A stretch of DNA of 56,972 nucleotides from contig JAJVIP010000007.1 of NCBI GenBank assembly GCA_022072025.1, forward strand, positions 213,281-270,252, read 5' to 3'. The stretch's first letter is position 1; each line of letters opens with the position of its first letter. This stretch comes from Elusimicrobiota bacterium (lineage in GTDB: Bacteria > Elusimicrobiota > Elusimicrobia > F11). Shown here one piece after another: positions 25,290-33,613 of the stretch. The position numbers and the translations under genes are program-made. The notes under the pieces were generated by a model that worked only from the letters and a program-made list of their open reading frames with translations, was not told the DNA's origin and ran no database searches.

Positions 25290-26911
25290 CGGGTTCGCAC
25301 CAATGCTATATCCAATGACAAATTGAGATATCGGTAATCTTTCGAAATTTCCGTCCAGTGGATCAATTGAACTGAAATACCTTGCACATCTAATGTCACA
25401 TTCAACTGATCAGCAAAATCCTGCTGAGATACCATGTTGCCCAACGGAGGCCCAATCACAATGGCCACCGGAACCTTGTTGGCTTTGCATACATCTACAA
25501 AAGCCGTGACATTCACCTTGCCTTTATAGGTGTAGGGTTGATTGTGCATGCTCTTCAGTCGGAATTTAAGTTTGTGTTTTTTAATGACATCTTGGAACTT
25601 GGCTATGACCGTGTTGAGTTCTTTTTCTGCTCCTTCAGGGTAGAAAAAAACCGTGCATATTTCTTTGACTCCAGCCATGGCTTCCGCATCTTGTGAATCC
25701 AAATCATTGTTCTCAGTTGGCATCTCCACGGGCATAGGAGAGGGCACGGCATTGCCACTCACCACAGTGGAGGGTGGGGGTACCGCCGCATGTGAGGCAG
25801 TCGGAACCGGCATAGGCGCCACGGGAGGCGGTGGGGCAGTAGGAGGTGGCGAAGGTGGGAGAACAGGAGGCGGCGGAGAAGGTTGTGGCGGCGGTGCGAT
25901 TTTCTTTTCAAAAACAGGAGAAAGAGGAATAACCGGAAGAGGAGGCGCTGGAATTTTAGGGGCCGTTTTTGGGATCGTCAAATCTTGATCTTCAATGGTG
26001 TCCAAAAGCAAATTAAATGGAAGGTTCGCCTCTTTTTTCTCCACAACTGGAGGAGGCGGTGGAACGGGAGTTGCTTTTTCTATAACAGGGGAAGGAGGTG
26101 GTGCCGGTGGAGGGGGCGGAGGCATGACCGCTACCGGGGCAGAAGCCTCCATTTCCATTGGTGTTCCTTCAGGTAATATTTCCTTTACAACTGATTTCAC
26201 CAGGTCCATATTCAACGTCTGTCGAGAAAGTGTTACATAGGCATGAATTCGTTTCAGGAATCCTTCCAGTTCCCGGACGTTTGTTTTCAAATTCCTCGCC
26301 ACAAAGGCATTCATTTCCTCTGTCATTTGAACCCCGGGATTAAGTGACTGTTTCTTCTTCAAAATTTCAATCCGAGTGGCTTCATCGGGAATTTTAATGT
26401 CGGTCGATAATCCCCATTCCAGACGACTACGAATATTTTTATTGAGGGTCGTTAATTGATTTGGAGGGCGATCGGCGGCCAAAATGACCTGGCAATTGGC
26501 ATGGTGAAGATTGTTAAAAATGTGAAACAACTCTTCTTGGGATATCTTGGATTCCGTCATGTATTGAACATCATCAATGATCAATAAATCGAGTGTGCTG
26601 TATTGACGTCGAACATCCAACATACGGTCCTCTGAAATAGCCGTCAAAATTTCATTCATGAACCGCTCAGCTGAAATGTATTTCACTTGGAATTTTGGAT
26701 TGGTCAACAACAGCTGGTGAGCCACCGCTTGCATCATGTGAGTTTTTCCAACACCCGGAGGACCGTAGACAAAGAGGGGGTTGTAGGTTTCTCCAGGCGC
26801 TTTTATCACTTCAAGGCAGGCCGCCACGGCCACATGATTGTGGACTCCCACAACCAACTGGTCAAATGAGTAAAGGGGTTTTAAACCTGAGGCGGCATCA
26901 ATCTTTGCCAT
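25286..26911 (-). CDS. DnaA-type AAA+ ATPase lacking the DNA-binding domain, with proline-rich linker and new C-terminal domain
   Basis: 541 residues. Residues 1-248 match DnaA domain III: Walker A GPPGVGKT (50-57), Walker B LLIIDD (109-114), sensor I VILAADRPP, DnaA-type arginine finger IRSRLEWGLSTDI (160-172), and sensor II NVRELEGFLKRI around R213. DnaA domains I and IV are absent, so the origin-binding helix-turn-helix is missing and this is not the replication initiator. Residues 250-425 are low-complexity and Pro/Ala/Val-rich. Residues 426-541 form a domain beginning VFFYPEGAEKE that I do not recognise; its counterpart ends the neighbouring protein. The start ATG overlaps that gene's stop by one base. 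A regulatory ATP switch is the likely role (inference). Confidence 0.85.
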   Translation of the reverse strand: MAKIDAASGLKPLYSFDQLVVGVHNHVAVAACLEVIKAPGETYNPLFVYGPPGVGKTHMMQAVAHQLLLTNPKFQVKYISAERFMNEILTAISEDRMLDVRRQYSTLDLLIIDDVQYMTESKISQEELFHIFNNLHHANCQVILAADRPPNQLTTLNKNIRSRLEWGLSTDIKIPDEATRIEILKKKQSLNPGVQMTEEMNAFVARNLKTNVRELEGFLKRIHAYVTLSRQTLNMDLVKSVVKEILPEGTPMEMEASAPVAVMPPPPPPAPPPSPVIEKATPVPPPPPVVEKKEANLPFNLLLDTIEDQDLTIPKTAPKIPAPPLPVIPLSPVFEKKIAPPPQPSPPPPVLPPSPPPTAPPPPVAPMPVPTASHAAVPPPSTVVSGNAVPSPMPVEMPTENNDLDSQDAEAMAGVKEICTVFFYPEGAEKELNTVIAKFQDVIKKHKLKFRLKSMHNQPYTYKGKVNVTAFVDVCKANKVPVAIVIGPPLGNMVSQQDFADQLNVTLDVQGISVQLIHWTEISKDYRYLNLSLDIALVRTR

Positions 26912-28128
26912 CAGCGGCCTCTCTCTAGTTCAATCAAAATATCCATATAAAGGGCTCGCATAGAAAGTTGTTCCATCGTAACAAGACGGCTTTTTAAATT
27001 TCCAGGGGCCGTTTCTAGAGTCAATCCCCTAAAGAGGTTCAAATCTTTTTTGAAGGACAAAACAAACAGGATGTCCGCCCCCGATAATGTCGCGGATTTT
27101 TTCCAGGCGTTCAAATCCAAACTTTTCAAATCCCATGCGCTAATAAACACAAATTCAAACATCATGTTCGACTTGGATTTTTTTCCCATCTCACTCAACT
27201 TGTCCGAGAATTGTTTGGCTTGTCGTTCCTGGCCCTCAGGGAAAAAACAGGCAATCTGAATCAATCCGGTAGGTTTAAGTTCTGCCTGATTCAGGTTCAG
27301 CGGATCTTCCGGCTTATTCTCCGATTCAATGGCAGGAACAGGTTTGATCGTAAGGGTTTGGGGAATGGGAATGGGTGATTCTGCAGATTCCTCAGCCGGA
27401 ACCGAATTCGGAGAGACCTCCAATGACTGTGGAGAATTATTATTAGCAGAAAAAGGGTCGGCAGGCTCAGGCTCTTTGAATAAAATGGGAGGCATCTGCG
27501 TGGCCGGGGGTTCCGGCGGAGTGGGCCAATCTTCCACAGGCGCAGGGGTCGCAGGCAAGGCCGCAGACACGGACCGGGGAGAGGGCGGCGGGGACAAGGG
27601 AATATCAGGAATCATAAATGGATCAAGATCTCTTGGTGGTGGCTCGGGTGATAGGGGATGAGCAGGCGCATTTGAAATTGGTGGTGTATCCGCTACTGGT
27701 AACTGAGGAGGGATGGAAGTGACTGGGGGTTTGGGTGGTGGGGGCACCGGAGATGGTGAGGAAGGAGAATTGGGAAAAGCAGCTCGGTTGCTTAGAAAGG
27801 GAGTATCGAGAGAAAAAGGTTCGCCTTCCAGCGCGGGTTTTTCATATTTGGAAGTTGGCGGTGACGGAGGCGCGCTGGGCCAACCTAAAACATTGCCTTT
27901 CCAAAAATCTGCATCTGAGGGACTTCCGTTTGATGGGGGTGAATTCGAAACTGATGGGTTGGACTGACCTTCAGGGACAGCAGAAGAGGGCACAGATGGA
28001 TTTTGAGGGGACGGAGGAGGCGTGGCGCGGCCCAATCCTTCCAATACAGATCGAAGTTCCTCTATCATCCCATCCACCCCCGCCTTTTTTGAAGGGTTTG
28101 GTTGTTGATCTTGTTCTTGATTTTCCAT
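26911..28128 (-). CDS. Proline-rich protein with the same C-terminal domain as the DnaA-like ATPase
   Basis: 405 residues, first gene of the three-gene set. A short charged N-terminal helix (GMIEELRSVLEGLGR) is followed by about 250 residues rich in Pro and Ser with no globular signature. The last 115 residues form a folded domain beginning IQIACFFPEGQERQAKQFSDKL and ending MDILIELERGR. The F-x-PEG-x-E start, the alternating strands and helices, and the YxDI/LDI-x-L-x-R-x-R end correspond to the ATPase's C-terminal domain. No signal peptide or membrane segment. Likely a partner or scaffold for the ATPase, by inference. No obvious ribosome binding site precedes ATG 28128. Confidence 0.75.
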   Translation of the reverse strand: MENQEQDQQPNPSKKAGVDGMIEELRSVLEGLGRATPPPSPQNPSVPSSAVPEGQSNPSVSNSPPSNGSPSDADFWKGNVLGWPSAPPSPPTSKYEKPALEGEPFSLDTPFLSNRAAFPNSPSSPSPVPPPPKPPVTSIPPQLPVADTPPISNAPAHPLSPEPPPRDLDPFMIPDIPLSPPPSPRSVSAALPATPAPVEDWPTPPEPPATQMPPILFKEPEPADPFSANNNSPQSLEVSPNSVPAEESAESPIPIPQTLTIKPVPAIESENKPEDPLNLNQAELKPTGLIQIACFFPEGQERQAKQFSDKLSEMGKKSKSNMMFEFVFISAWDLKSLDLNAWKKSATLSGADILFVLSFKKDLNLFRGLTLETAPGNLKSRLVTMEQLSMRALYMDILIELERGR

Positions 28129-28270
28129 GGATTCTAGCGCTGTTTTCCTTCACATAATATGGCTTGGAAGGAGCCATTCTTGCAAGGTCTATCTCTAGGA
28201 AAAAATTCAAAATTCGTGACGAGTTGGCGAAGTTAATAACCGACTCCACTGGTTGAACAAAACGAGGAAT

Positions 28271-28723
28271 TTACGAATTGGATTCGATTTTTCGCACCTT
28301 TTTGAGCCGGCGGGCGTGACGTTGGTCTTTATCAAAAGGTGTTTTTAGCCAGGCCTTAACCATCAATTTAAGTTGAGAAATCGGCACGAATCGACTGGGC
28401 AGGCAAAGCACATTGGCCCAATTGTGTTGAGCGGCCAATTTGGCCACGTCCACCGACCACGGGGTCGCGGCTCGAATGCCCTTAACTTTGTTGGCAGCGA
28501 TACACATGCCAAGGCCCGAACCGCAAGCCAAAATCCCGCGGTCACTAAGGCCCTTGGAAACCGCCTTGGCCACTTTTTCGGCATAGTCTGGGTAATCAGT
28601 AGAATCTTCGGAATAGGTTCCCATATCCACAACGGTATGTCCGAGTTGAGACAAACTTTTAACCATGGCTTCCTTCACCTTAAAACCGGCGTGGTCAGCC
28701 CCGATGGCAATTTTCAATTTCAT
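28271..28723 (-). CDS. rpiB: Ribose-5-phosphate isomerase B (RpiB/LacAB family)
   Basis: Interconverts ribose-5-phosphate and ribulose-5-phosphate, linking with Rpe of this window. 150 residues from ATG 28723; a longer frame to 28786 lies inside tpiA. IAIGADHAGFKVKEAMVKSL opens the protein. The catalytic Cys is in ILACGSGLGMCIAANKVKGIRAA and the proton-relay region in STDYPDYAEKVAKAV. The tail KDQRHARRLKKVRKIE is normal for the family. It starts 16 bases after the tpiA stop. Confidence 0.93.
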   Translation of the reverse strand: MKLKIAIGADHAGFKVKEAMVKSLSQLGHTVVDMGTYSEDSTDYPDYAEKVAKAVSKGLSDRGILACGSGLGMCIAANKVKGIRAATPWSVDVAKLAAQHNWANVLCLPSRFVPISQLKLMVKAWLKTPFDKDQRHARRLKKVRKIESNS

Positions 28724-28739
28724 GATTAAATTCTCACCA

Positions 28740-29534
28740 TCAACGAGAAGAAACATTTTGGTTTTGATAGTTAACAATCGCTGCAAAAGAATCGGGTTTT
28801 AAACTGGCCCCTCCAACCAACCCTCCATCCACATCTTCACAAGCCATGAGATCCGCCATATTATCGGGTTTCACCGATCCCCCATAAAGAATACGAATGG
28901 CCAGAGAGGTTAAGGAACCATATTGATCCTTCAAAATATCCCGAATGGCCAAATGCACTTCTTGTGCTTGAGCGGGAGTGGCGGTTCGACCCGTTCCAAT
29001 GGCCCAAATGGGTTCATAAGCCAACACAATTTTTTTCATGTCGGCCGAAGGAATATCTGCGAATGCGGCTTTTACTTGACGTGAGACCACAGACAAAGTG
29101 GCGTTGGACTCTCGTTCGGCCAAAGTCTCCCCGACACAAACGATGGGAATTAAATTGTTTTTTAGGGCGGTGATAATTTTCTTATTAACAGCCGCATCGG
29201 TTTCGCCAAATATCTGACGGCGTTCCGAATGTCCAATAATTACATGGGTGCATCCCATTGCACCGAGCATTCCAGGAGAAATTTCACCGGTAAAAGCGCC
29301 CTCTAAATTTTCGTTAAGATTTTGGGCCCCCAAAGACACATTGGAACCTCTGGTGAGCGCGGCCACGTGAGACAAGGCCGTAAATGGGGGGCAGATCACC
29401 ACGTCGATCTCTCGGTTTCCTGAAACCAGAGGAAGAAAATTTTTGATGAAAGTCTCCGCCTCAACATGGGTTTTATACATTTTCCAATTGGCGGCGATGA
29501 GGGGACGACGTTGCGATCTGGTGTTTTGAGACAT
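28740..29534 (-). CDS. tpiA: Triosephosphate isomerase
   Basis: Glycolytic interconversion of dihydroxyacetone phosphate and glyceraldehyde-3-phosphate. 264 residues from ATG 29534, which has AGGAG 8 bases upstream. The active-site Lys is in AANWKM, the electrophile His in VIIGHSERR, and the catalytic Glu in VLAYEPIWAIGTG. Phosphate loops are YGGSVKPDN and GGLVGGASL. All are intact. It starts 20 bases after the secretin-like gene and so shares its transcript. Confidence 0.97.
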   Translation of the reverse strand: MSQNTRSQRRPLIAANWKMYKTHVEAETFIKNFLPLVSGNREIDVVICPPFTALSHVAALTRGSNVSLGAQNLNENLEGAFTGEISPGMLGAMGCTHVIIGHSERRQIFGETDAAVNKKIITALKNNLIPIVCVGETLAERESNATLSVVSRQVKAAFADIPSADMKKIVLAYEPIWAIGTGRTATPAQAQEVHLAIRDILKDQYGSLTSLAIRILYGGSVKPDNMADLMACEDVDGGLVGGASLKPDSFAAIVNYQNQNVSSR

Positions 29535-29554
29535 GAAAGATTCTCCTTTAATTT

Positions 29555-30298
29555 TTACTCCCGAGGGGGGATCACACGTGGTGTGACGAAAATGATTATA
29601 GTTGTTCGGCGAAAATTTGTCCTGCGCCATCGAAAAAAAGCTCCCAAGATCGGAATTTTTCTTAAGAAGGGAACCCCCTGAACCGCCTCCGTCCTTTGTG
29701 TTTGAACCAACCCGGCCACAGTCATGCTGGCCCCAGAGTCCAGTGTCACATGGGACGTAACATCTCGAGCCAGAAGAGCGGGCACCGAATTCCCCGATAA
29801 TGACACGCCCGCCGAAACATCCGGGGCGGACACTCCTGCCTTCATATGCATTTGAATGCGTCCGTCCGCCAATAAAAGCGGGCGAACCTCCAATCGAACC
29901 CCATAGGGCTTAAATTCCACATGGGTGGTCCCGAGGGAAGAACTGGTGATGTAGGGAATTTCGCCACCCGCATGGAACGTGGCTGTGGTTCCTGAATCTG
30001 TCACCAAGTTGGGGTTGGCCAAAAGTTCGGCCGCTCCTTCTTCGATGAGGTATCGCAAATCCATTTGAAGCGGAGATAATCGTTGAAAGGATCCCAATGA
30101 AACCACTCCATTTGGGCTGATCTCAGAAAATTCCAAAGATTCTTTCCAATCGAACCCCAAGTTCTCAGCTTTGGAGTTGTCCACCTCATTGACTTCGACT
30201 TGAACTTCAATGGGAATTCGCAGCGAAGCAGGGGCCCCCATCACCACATGGGGAAAAAGGGTGAAGAAAAATACCACCCATCCGACATCCCCTTTCAT
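29555..30298 (-). CDS. Minimal secretin-like protein
   Basis: 247 residues with a signal peptide (VGWVVFFFTLFPHVVMGAPA). The chain goes almost at once into the secretin core: a short IPIEVQVEVNEVDNSKAENLGFDW segment, ANPNLVTDSGTTATFHAGGEIPY, then VEFKPYGVRLEVRP and the C-terminal GVPFLRKIPILGAFFRWRRT plus TTIIIFVTPRVI. It resembles RcpA/CpaC-type secretins of Tad systems, but those are usually 400-500 residues with N-terminal ring domains. Here these are missing. It overlaps the Flp-type pilin gene by 4 bases. Either a reduced channel or a secretin-fold accessory protein. Confidence 0.8.
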   Translation of the reverse strand: MKGDVGWVVFFFTLFPHVVMGAPASLRIPIEVQVEVNEVDNSKAENLGFDWKESLEFSEISPNGVVSLGSFQRLSPLQMDLRYLIEEGAAELLANPNLVTDSGTTATFHAGGEIPYITSSSLGTTHVEFKPYGVRLEVRPLLLADGRIQMHMKAGVSAPDVSAGVSLSGNSVPALLARDVTSHVTLDSGASMTVAGLVQTQRTEAVQGVPFLRKIPILGAFFRWRRTNFRRTTIIIFVTPRVIPPRE

Positions 30299-30483
30299 GG
30301 CTCAGCGATTCCCTGGTCCACTCCTTGGATGAGGGCTTCTCCTGCCTTCTTATAGGCTTGCGCCATGTCGTTTCTGAAACTTCGGAAAATGGCCACCGTC
30401 GCCAATGCCATCAAGGCCGTGATAAGAATATATTCAACCACGGCATTCCCGCTGCGTGAATTTCTTTGTTTGGAATGAAACAT
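30295..30483 (-). CDS. Flp-type (type IVb) pilin
   Basis: 62 residues. The short basic leader ends in SG, followed by NAVVEY, which fits the Flp prepilin rule of cleavage after Gly with Glu at +5 and Tyr at +6. A hydrophobic helix (ILITALMALATVAIF) follows, then a charged amphipathic tail. AGGAG lies 8 bases before the ATG. The 4-base overlap with the secretin-like gene makes a two-gene Tad-like unit. No prepilin peptidase, ATPase or platform gene is in the window. Confidence 0.75.
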   Translation of the reverse strand: MFHSKQRNSRSGNAVVEYILITALMALATVAIFRSFRNDMAQAYKKAGEALIQGVDQGIAEP

Positions 30484-30569
30484 GTTTTCGCTCCTAAGGA
30501 CCGGAGGGGAAAACGATAAGGAAGGGGACTTATGGCTTTGAGGTCAAATTTACCGTCGAGGGGCGGGAA

Positions 30570-31694
30570 TCATACCAAACGACGCAAGCGACTGGGAACA
30601 GAAGCCAGCAGAGGAGGCTTGTCCGCTCCCTTGGATTGAAGCAACACCCAGAAGGTTTCTCCCATCGCATCTGGATGAAGGATTTGTTGTACCACACCCG
30701 CTCGTTTTTGTTGCTGGGAAACCGCACCTTCCGTCAAAAATTGTTCAATCGCCTTTTGTCCCACATGCGCAAGAAAAATCCCTTGAGAACAAAAAAGAAA
30801 GGGGTCAAACCCCCAGGTCTTACCCGCTTCCACCAGTTGCGTGAAATCCACATGGGCCGTGATGTCTTGTTGACCCATCCTCTCGTAAGGCGATTTACTG
30901 GCTTGATGTTTGTGGTAACACATCAACGTCCCTTTGGACCGGCTGGGACTCAAGAATGATTCTTGGGGATGACCATAATCAACGGTTAAGATATACCCCC
31001 GCGACAATCGCTCTGACCACTCTTTAAAAACGGTCGACATTTGAGGCCGCACTTCGATTTCATGCCCATCCTGCAGATGATCCGACAGAAAGGGCGTGGC
31101 AATACTGGGATTCATTTCCAATTCCACCCAAGAATCGTTTTGCCGGTCCAGGAATATTTCTTTCCAACTCCCCTCCCGCCACCTCAAGCGATGAAAAGGC
31201 AAAGCATCAAAAAACTCGTTGGAAAAAATACACCCTTCCAAGGTTCCCATCCATCCGATGTCATCAATCGAAGAAACAACTTGGCATCTCGGAAACCGCG
31301 ACAACCTCTTGACAAGATGATCTCTGGCGGGTCGACTTCGTTCTACCGCCCATACTTTAAGTCCTCCGGTTTTGGAATTTGTCTGGGACGATTTGTTATC
31401 CAGCGCCATTAAGACTTTCTCGAGAAACTCGCCATTGCCTGCTCCCATTTCTATCAAAGAAAATTGGTCAGACCCCAGCGTCTCTTTAAGTTGAAGAATA
31501 GCTTCAGAAAAAATCTGAGGAAATAAATCAGACACTTGGAGTGACGTAAAATAATCTCCCGCTCGCCCCCGAACTGGAGTTTCCTGGTTGTAATACCCGT
31601 AACGGGGGTGATAGAGAGCCAAGTCCATAAACCGATAAAAATTCAACGGCCCTGTTCTGGTCCATTCTTGGAGGATTAATTCTTCGCAGGTCAC
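30570..31694 (-). CDS. MidA/NDUFAF7 family SAM-dependent methyltransferase
   Basis: 374 residues starting at GTG 31694, which overlaps the queG stop (GTGA). The family opening FMDLALYHPRYGYYN and RGRAGDYFTSLQVSDLFPQIFSEAI is followed by the SAM-binding strand SLIEMGAGNGEFLEKVL near residue 100. VLTVDYG-type and NEFFDALPFHR motifs follow. The human relative NDUFAF7 methylates an arginine in complex I; the bacterial target is unknown. The C-terminal region is less conserved. An 86-base spacer without features separates it from the pilin gene. Confidence 0.85.
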   Translation of the reverse strand: MTCEELILQEWTRTGPLNFYRFMDLALYHPRYGYYNQETPVRGRAGDYFTSLQVSDLFPQIFSEAILQLKETLGSDQFSLIEMGAGNGEFLEKVLMALDNKSSQTNSKTGGLKVWAVERSRPARDHLVKRLSRFPRCQVVSSIDDIGWMGTLEGCIFSNEFFDALPFHRLRWREGSWKEIFLDRQNDSWVELEMNPSIATPFLSDHLQDGHEIEVRPQMSTVFKEWSERLSRGYILTVDYGHPQESFLSPSRSKGTLMCYHKHQASKSPYERMGQQDITAHVDFTQLVEAGKTWGFDPFLFCSQGIFLAHVGQKAIEQFLTEGAVSQQQKRAGVVQQILHPDAMGETFWVLLQSKGADKPPLLASVPSRLRRLV

Positions 31695-32803
31695 GCCAGT
31701 CGCTCCAAAGCCCAGGCGGCATGTTCAGCAATCAGTTGCTCAGAGTCCATCGCCAATTTTCTAAGCGCCGGAATCAAACTCCGATCGCCGGAATTGCCCG
31801 CCACCACACAAGCATTTCGAATCAATCCGCGCCGCTTCGGACGCGACAAAGGCGTGACACTCAGCCTATTTTTAAATTTGGTCTCGTTATCCATTTCAAA
31901 AATTTCTTTAAGAGAAATCCAAGGCCCCACTCCTTGATCCGCTTTGAACTCGGGCCAACGTGTTTCAAAAGCGGCGGCATTGAAAGGACAGACTTCTTGG
32001 CAAATGTCACATCCAAAAATCCAATCGCCCATCTTGGAACGCAGATCAAGAGGAATCGCTCCTTTGTTCTCAATAGTAAGGTAGGAGATACATTTTTCAG
32101 CGCGCAACCGGTAAGGACCTTCAAAAGCATCCGTGGGACAAGCAACCAAACATTTCTTGCAAGAACCGCATCCCCCCAAAGGAGTTTTGGTGGCCTCAAT
32201 GAGTGATGGATCCAATGTCAACAAAATCTCCGCCAAAAAAATCCACGATCCAACGTGAAATTGTAACGATGGAGAACGCGGCATGATCAAAAGGGTGTTT
32301 TTTCCCACAAAGCCCAATCCGGCTTGTTGCGCCAACGAGCGTTCCAACAAGGGTTTCGTATCAACCGCGACAAAAGCGCCATCTGCCTTTCCCAAGATCT
32401 CCTGAATATCAATGAGCAACAACTGCAACCTTTCAGTGATGATTGAGTGATAGTCGAGACCCCACGCATAGCGTGCCACCCGCCCAAAACCAGGGCCTGG
32501 TTTTTCTGGAAAAGGTCCCTGGAAATAACTGACGCCAAGAGAGAGGACCGATTTGGCTTTGGGAAAAGCGGATGGAGGATCGAGACGCTTCTTGGGATCA
32601 CGGGCCATATAGCCCATTTCTCCGGCCGCCCCGGAAGAGATCCAGGAAAGATAAGCGCTCTGGTCACGAAGAGGAATGGACAGAGGTGTCAAGGCGCAAT
32701 GGTCAAAACCCCGGTCCCAGGCGATGGATTTTATTTTTTCTAGCGCTGGTAGAATTCGATCAAGCGATCGGGATAATTGGTGGCGATCGCATCCACCTGC
32801 CAA
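31691..32803 (-). CDS. queG: Epoxyqueuosine reductase
   Basis: Last step of queuosine synthesis on tRNA. Two ferredoxin-type 4Fe-4S motifs, CGSCKKCLVACP and CDICQEVCPFN, and the cobalamin-binding N-terminal domain with VDTKPLLERSLAQQAGLGFVGKNTLLI are diagnostic. HEAT-type helices end the protein. The start is unclear. The reading frame opens at TTG 32845 and has a further TTG at 32803, both inside the upstream GDPD gene. No ATG, GTG or TTG lies near the expected start (about 32755, where ATT is the first plausible codon). The coordinate given uses TTG 32803. Confidence 0.9.
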   Translation of the reverse strand: MAGGCDRHQLSRSLDRILPALEKIKSIAWDRGFDHCALTPLSIPLRDQSAYLSWISSGAAGEMGYMARDPKKRLDPPSAFPKAKSVLSLGVSYFQGPFPEKPGPGFGRVARYAWGLDYHSIITERLQLLLIDIQEILGKADGAFVAVDTKPLLERSLAQQAGLGFVGKNTLLIMPRSPSLQFHVGSWIFLAEILLTLDPSLIEATKTPLGGCGSCKKCLVACPTDAFEGPYRLRAEKCISYLTIENKGAIPLDLRSKMGDWIFGCDICQEVCPFNAAAFETRWPEFKADQGVGPWISLKEIFEMDNETKFKNRLSVTPLSRPKRRGLIRNACVVAGNSGDRSLIPALRKLAMDSEQLIAEHAAWALERLA

Positions 32804-33573
32804 ACAACCAACTTGCGAAACTCGTCCAATCGATCGGCCGTCCAAGCCATGACAGCCATATTGTTGTCATGCGCTTCTTGGACTAAATCTCCGGTGACAC
32901 GGTCTTTGCGAGGGAGCAAATGATTCACATGAAGCCTTTTCGCTCGGTCAAGCGCATCATAGAGCAAGTCCGAGTAGAGAAAACCTGTGCTCATGGTGGG
33001 TTGAAGTCGGTGAACCAAGGCCAAGATGGGTTCATCAAATGAAATGAGAACAGAACGGGAGGCCACCTTATATTCCTTGAGTTCTTTCATGACAGCGTGA
33101 ATTAAGGACTCCCGACGACGTTCGTCTCCATCCACTTTCAGCTCGACGAAAAACGAGATGAGATCTCCAGCTTTATTTTTTTTATTGTGGGCCCATTTGA
33201 GAAGAGTTGATAAACGCGGAATCCGTTCTCCGGCAAACCGCAAATCAAACCAACTTCCGGCGTCAAGTTCACCCAAATCATCGGCGGTTAAATCGGTGAG
33301 ATTAAGAGGTTTGTTGGAGGTCCGGTCCAAATTTCCATCATGAACGACAACGGGTATGCCGTCTTTTGTGAGGCGAACATCAAACTCGAGCATATCGGCG
33401 CCCAGGTTGATGGCTTGTTCAAATGAGGTCATGGTGTTTTCGGGAGCATGACCCATGGCTCCTCGATGACCGACAACCCAAGGCGTTTTACCCTTGGATT
33501 TCTGACGTACGGTGAAATTTTTCACGGATGACGCCCCTCCGGTTTTGGGCTTAGTTAATGATGCTGATGGCAC
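32740..33573 (-). CDS. Glycerophosphodiester phosphodiesterase
   Basis: 277 residues from GTG 33573, with AGGAGG 4 bases upstream. The catalytic start is WVVGHRGAMGHAPENTMTSFEQAI, followed by MLEFDVRLTKDGIPVVVHDGNLDRTSN, which holds the metal ligands and second His. VELKVDGDERR and a C-terminal barrel strand (MAVMAWTADRLDEF) complete the GDPD fold. It releases glycerol-3-phosphate from lipid headgroups. There is no signal peptide, so it is probably cytoplasmic. Its end overlaps the queG reading frame. Confidence 0.92.
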   Translation of the reverse strand: MPSASLTKPKTGGASSVKNFTVRQKSKGKTPWVVGHRGAMGHAPENTMTSFEQAINLGADMLEFDVRLTKDGIPVVVHDGNLDRTSNKPLNLTDLTADDLGELDAGSWFDLRFAGERIPRLSTLLKWAHNKKNKAGDLISFFVELKVDGDERRRESLIHAVMKELKEYKVASRSVLISFDEPILALVHRLQPTMSTGFLYSDLLYDALDRAKRLHVNHLLPRKDRVTGDLVQEAHDNNMAVMAWTADRLDEFRKLVVWQVDAIATNYPDRLIEFYQR

Positions 33574-33613
33574 GTGGCCTCCTGTGTAAGAGGGGCGGAG
33601 TTTACAACATTTA

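Noticed and set aside
25653-25988. Gly-rich open frame resembling a glycine-rich surface protein
   Set aside because: It is the complement of the Pro-codon-rich linker of the DnaA-like ATPase; GGN runs arise from CCN codons. The same holds for 27329-27661.
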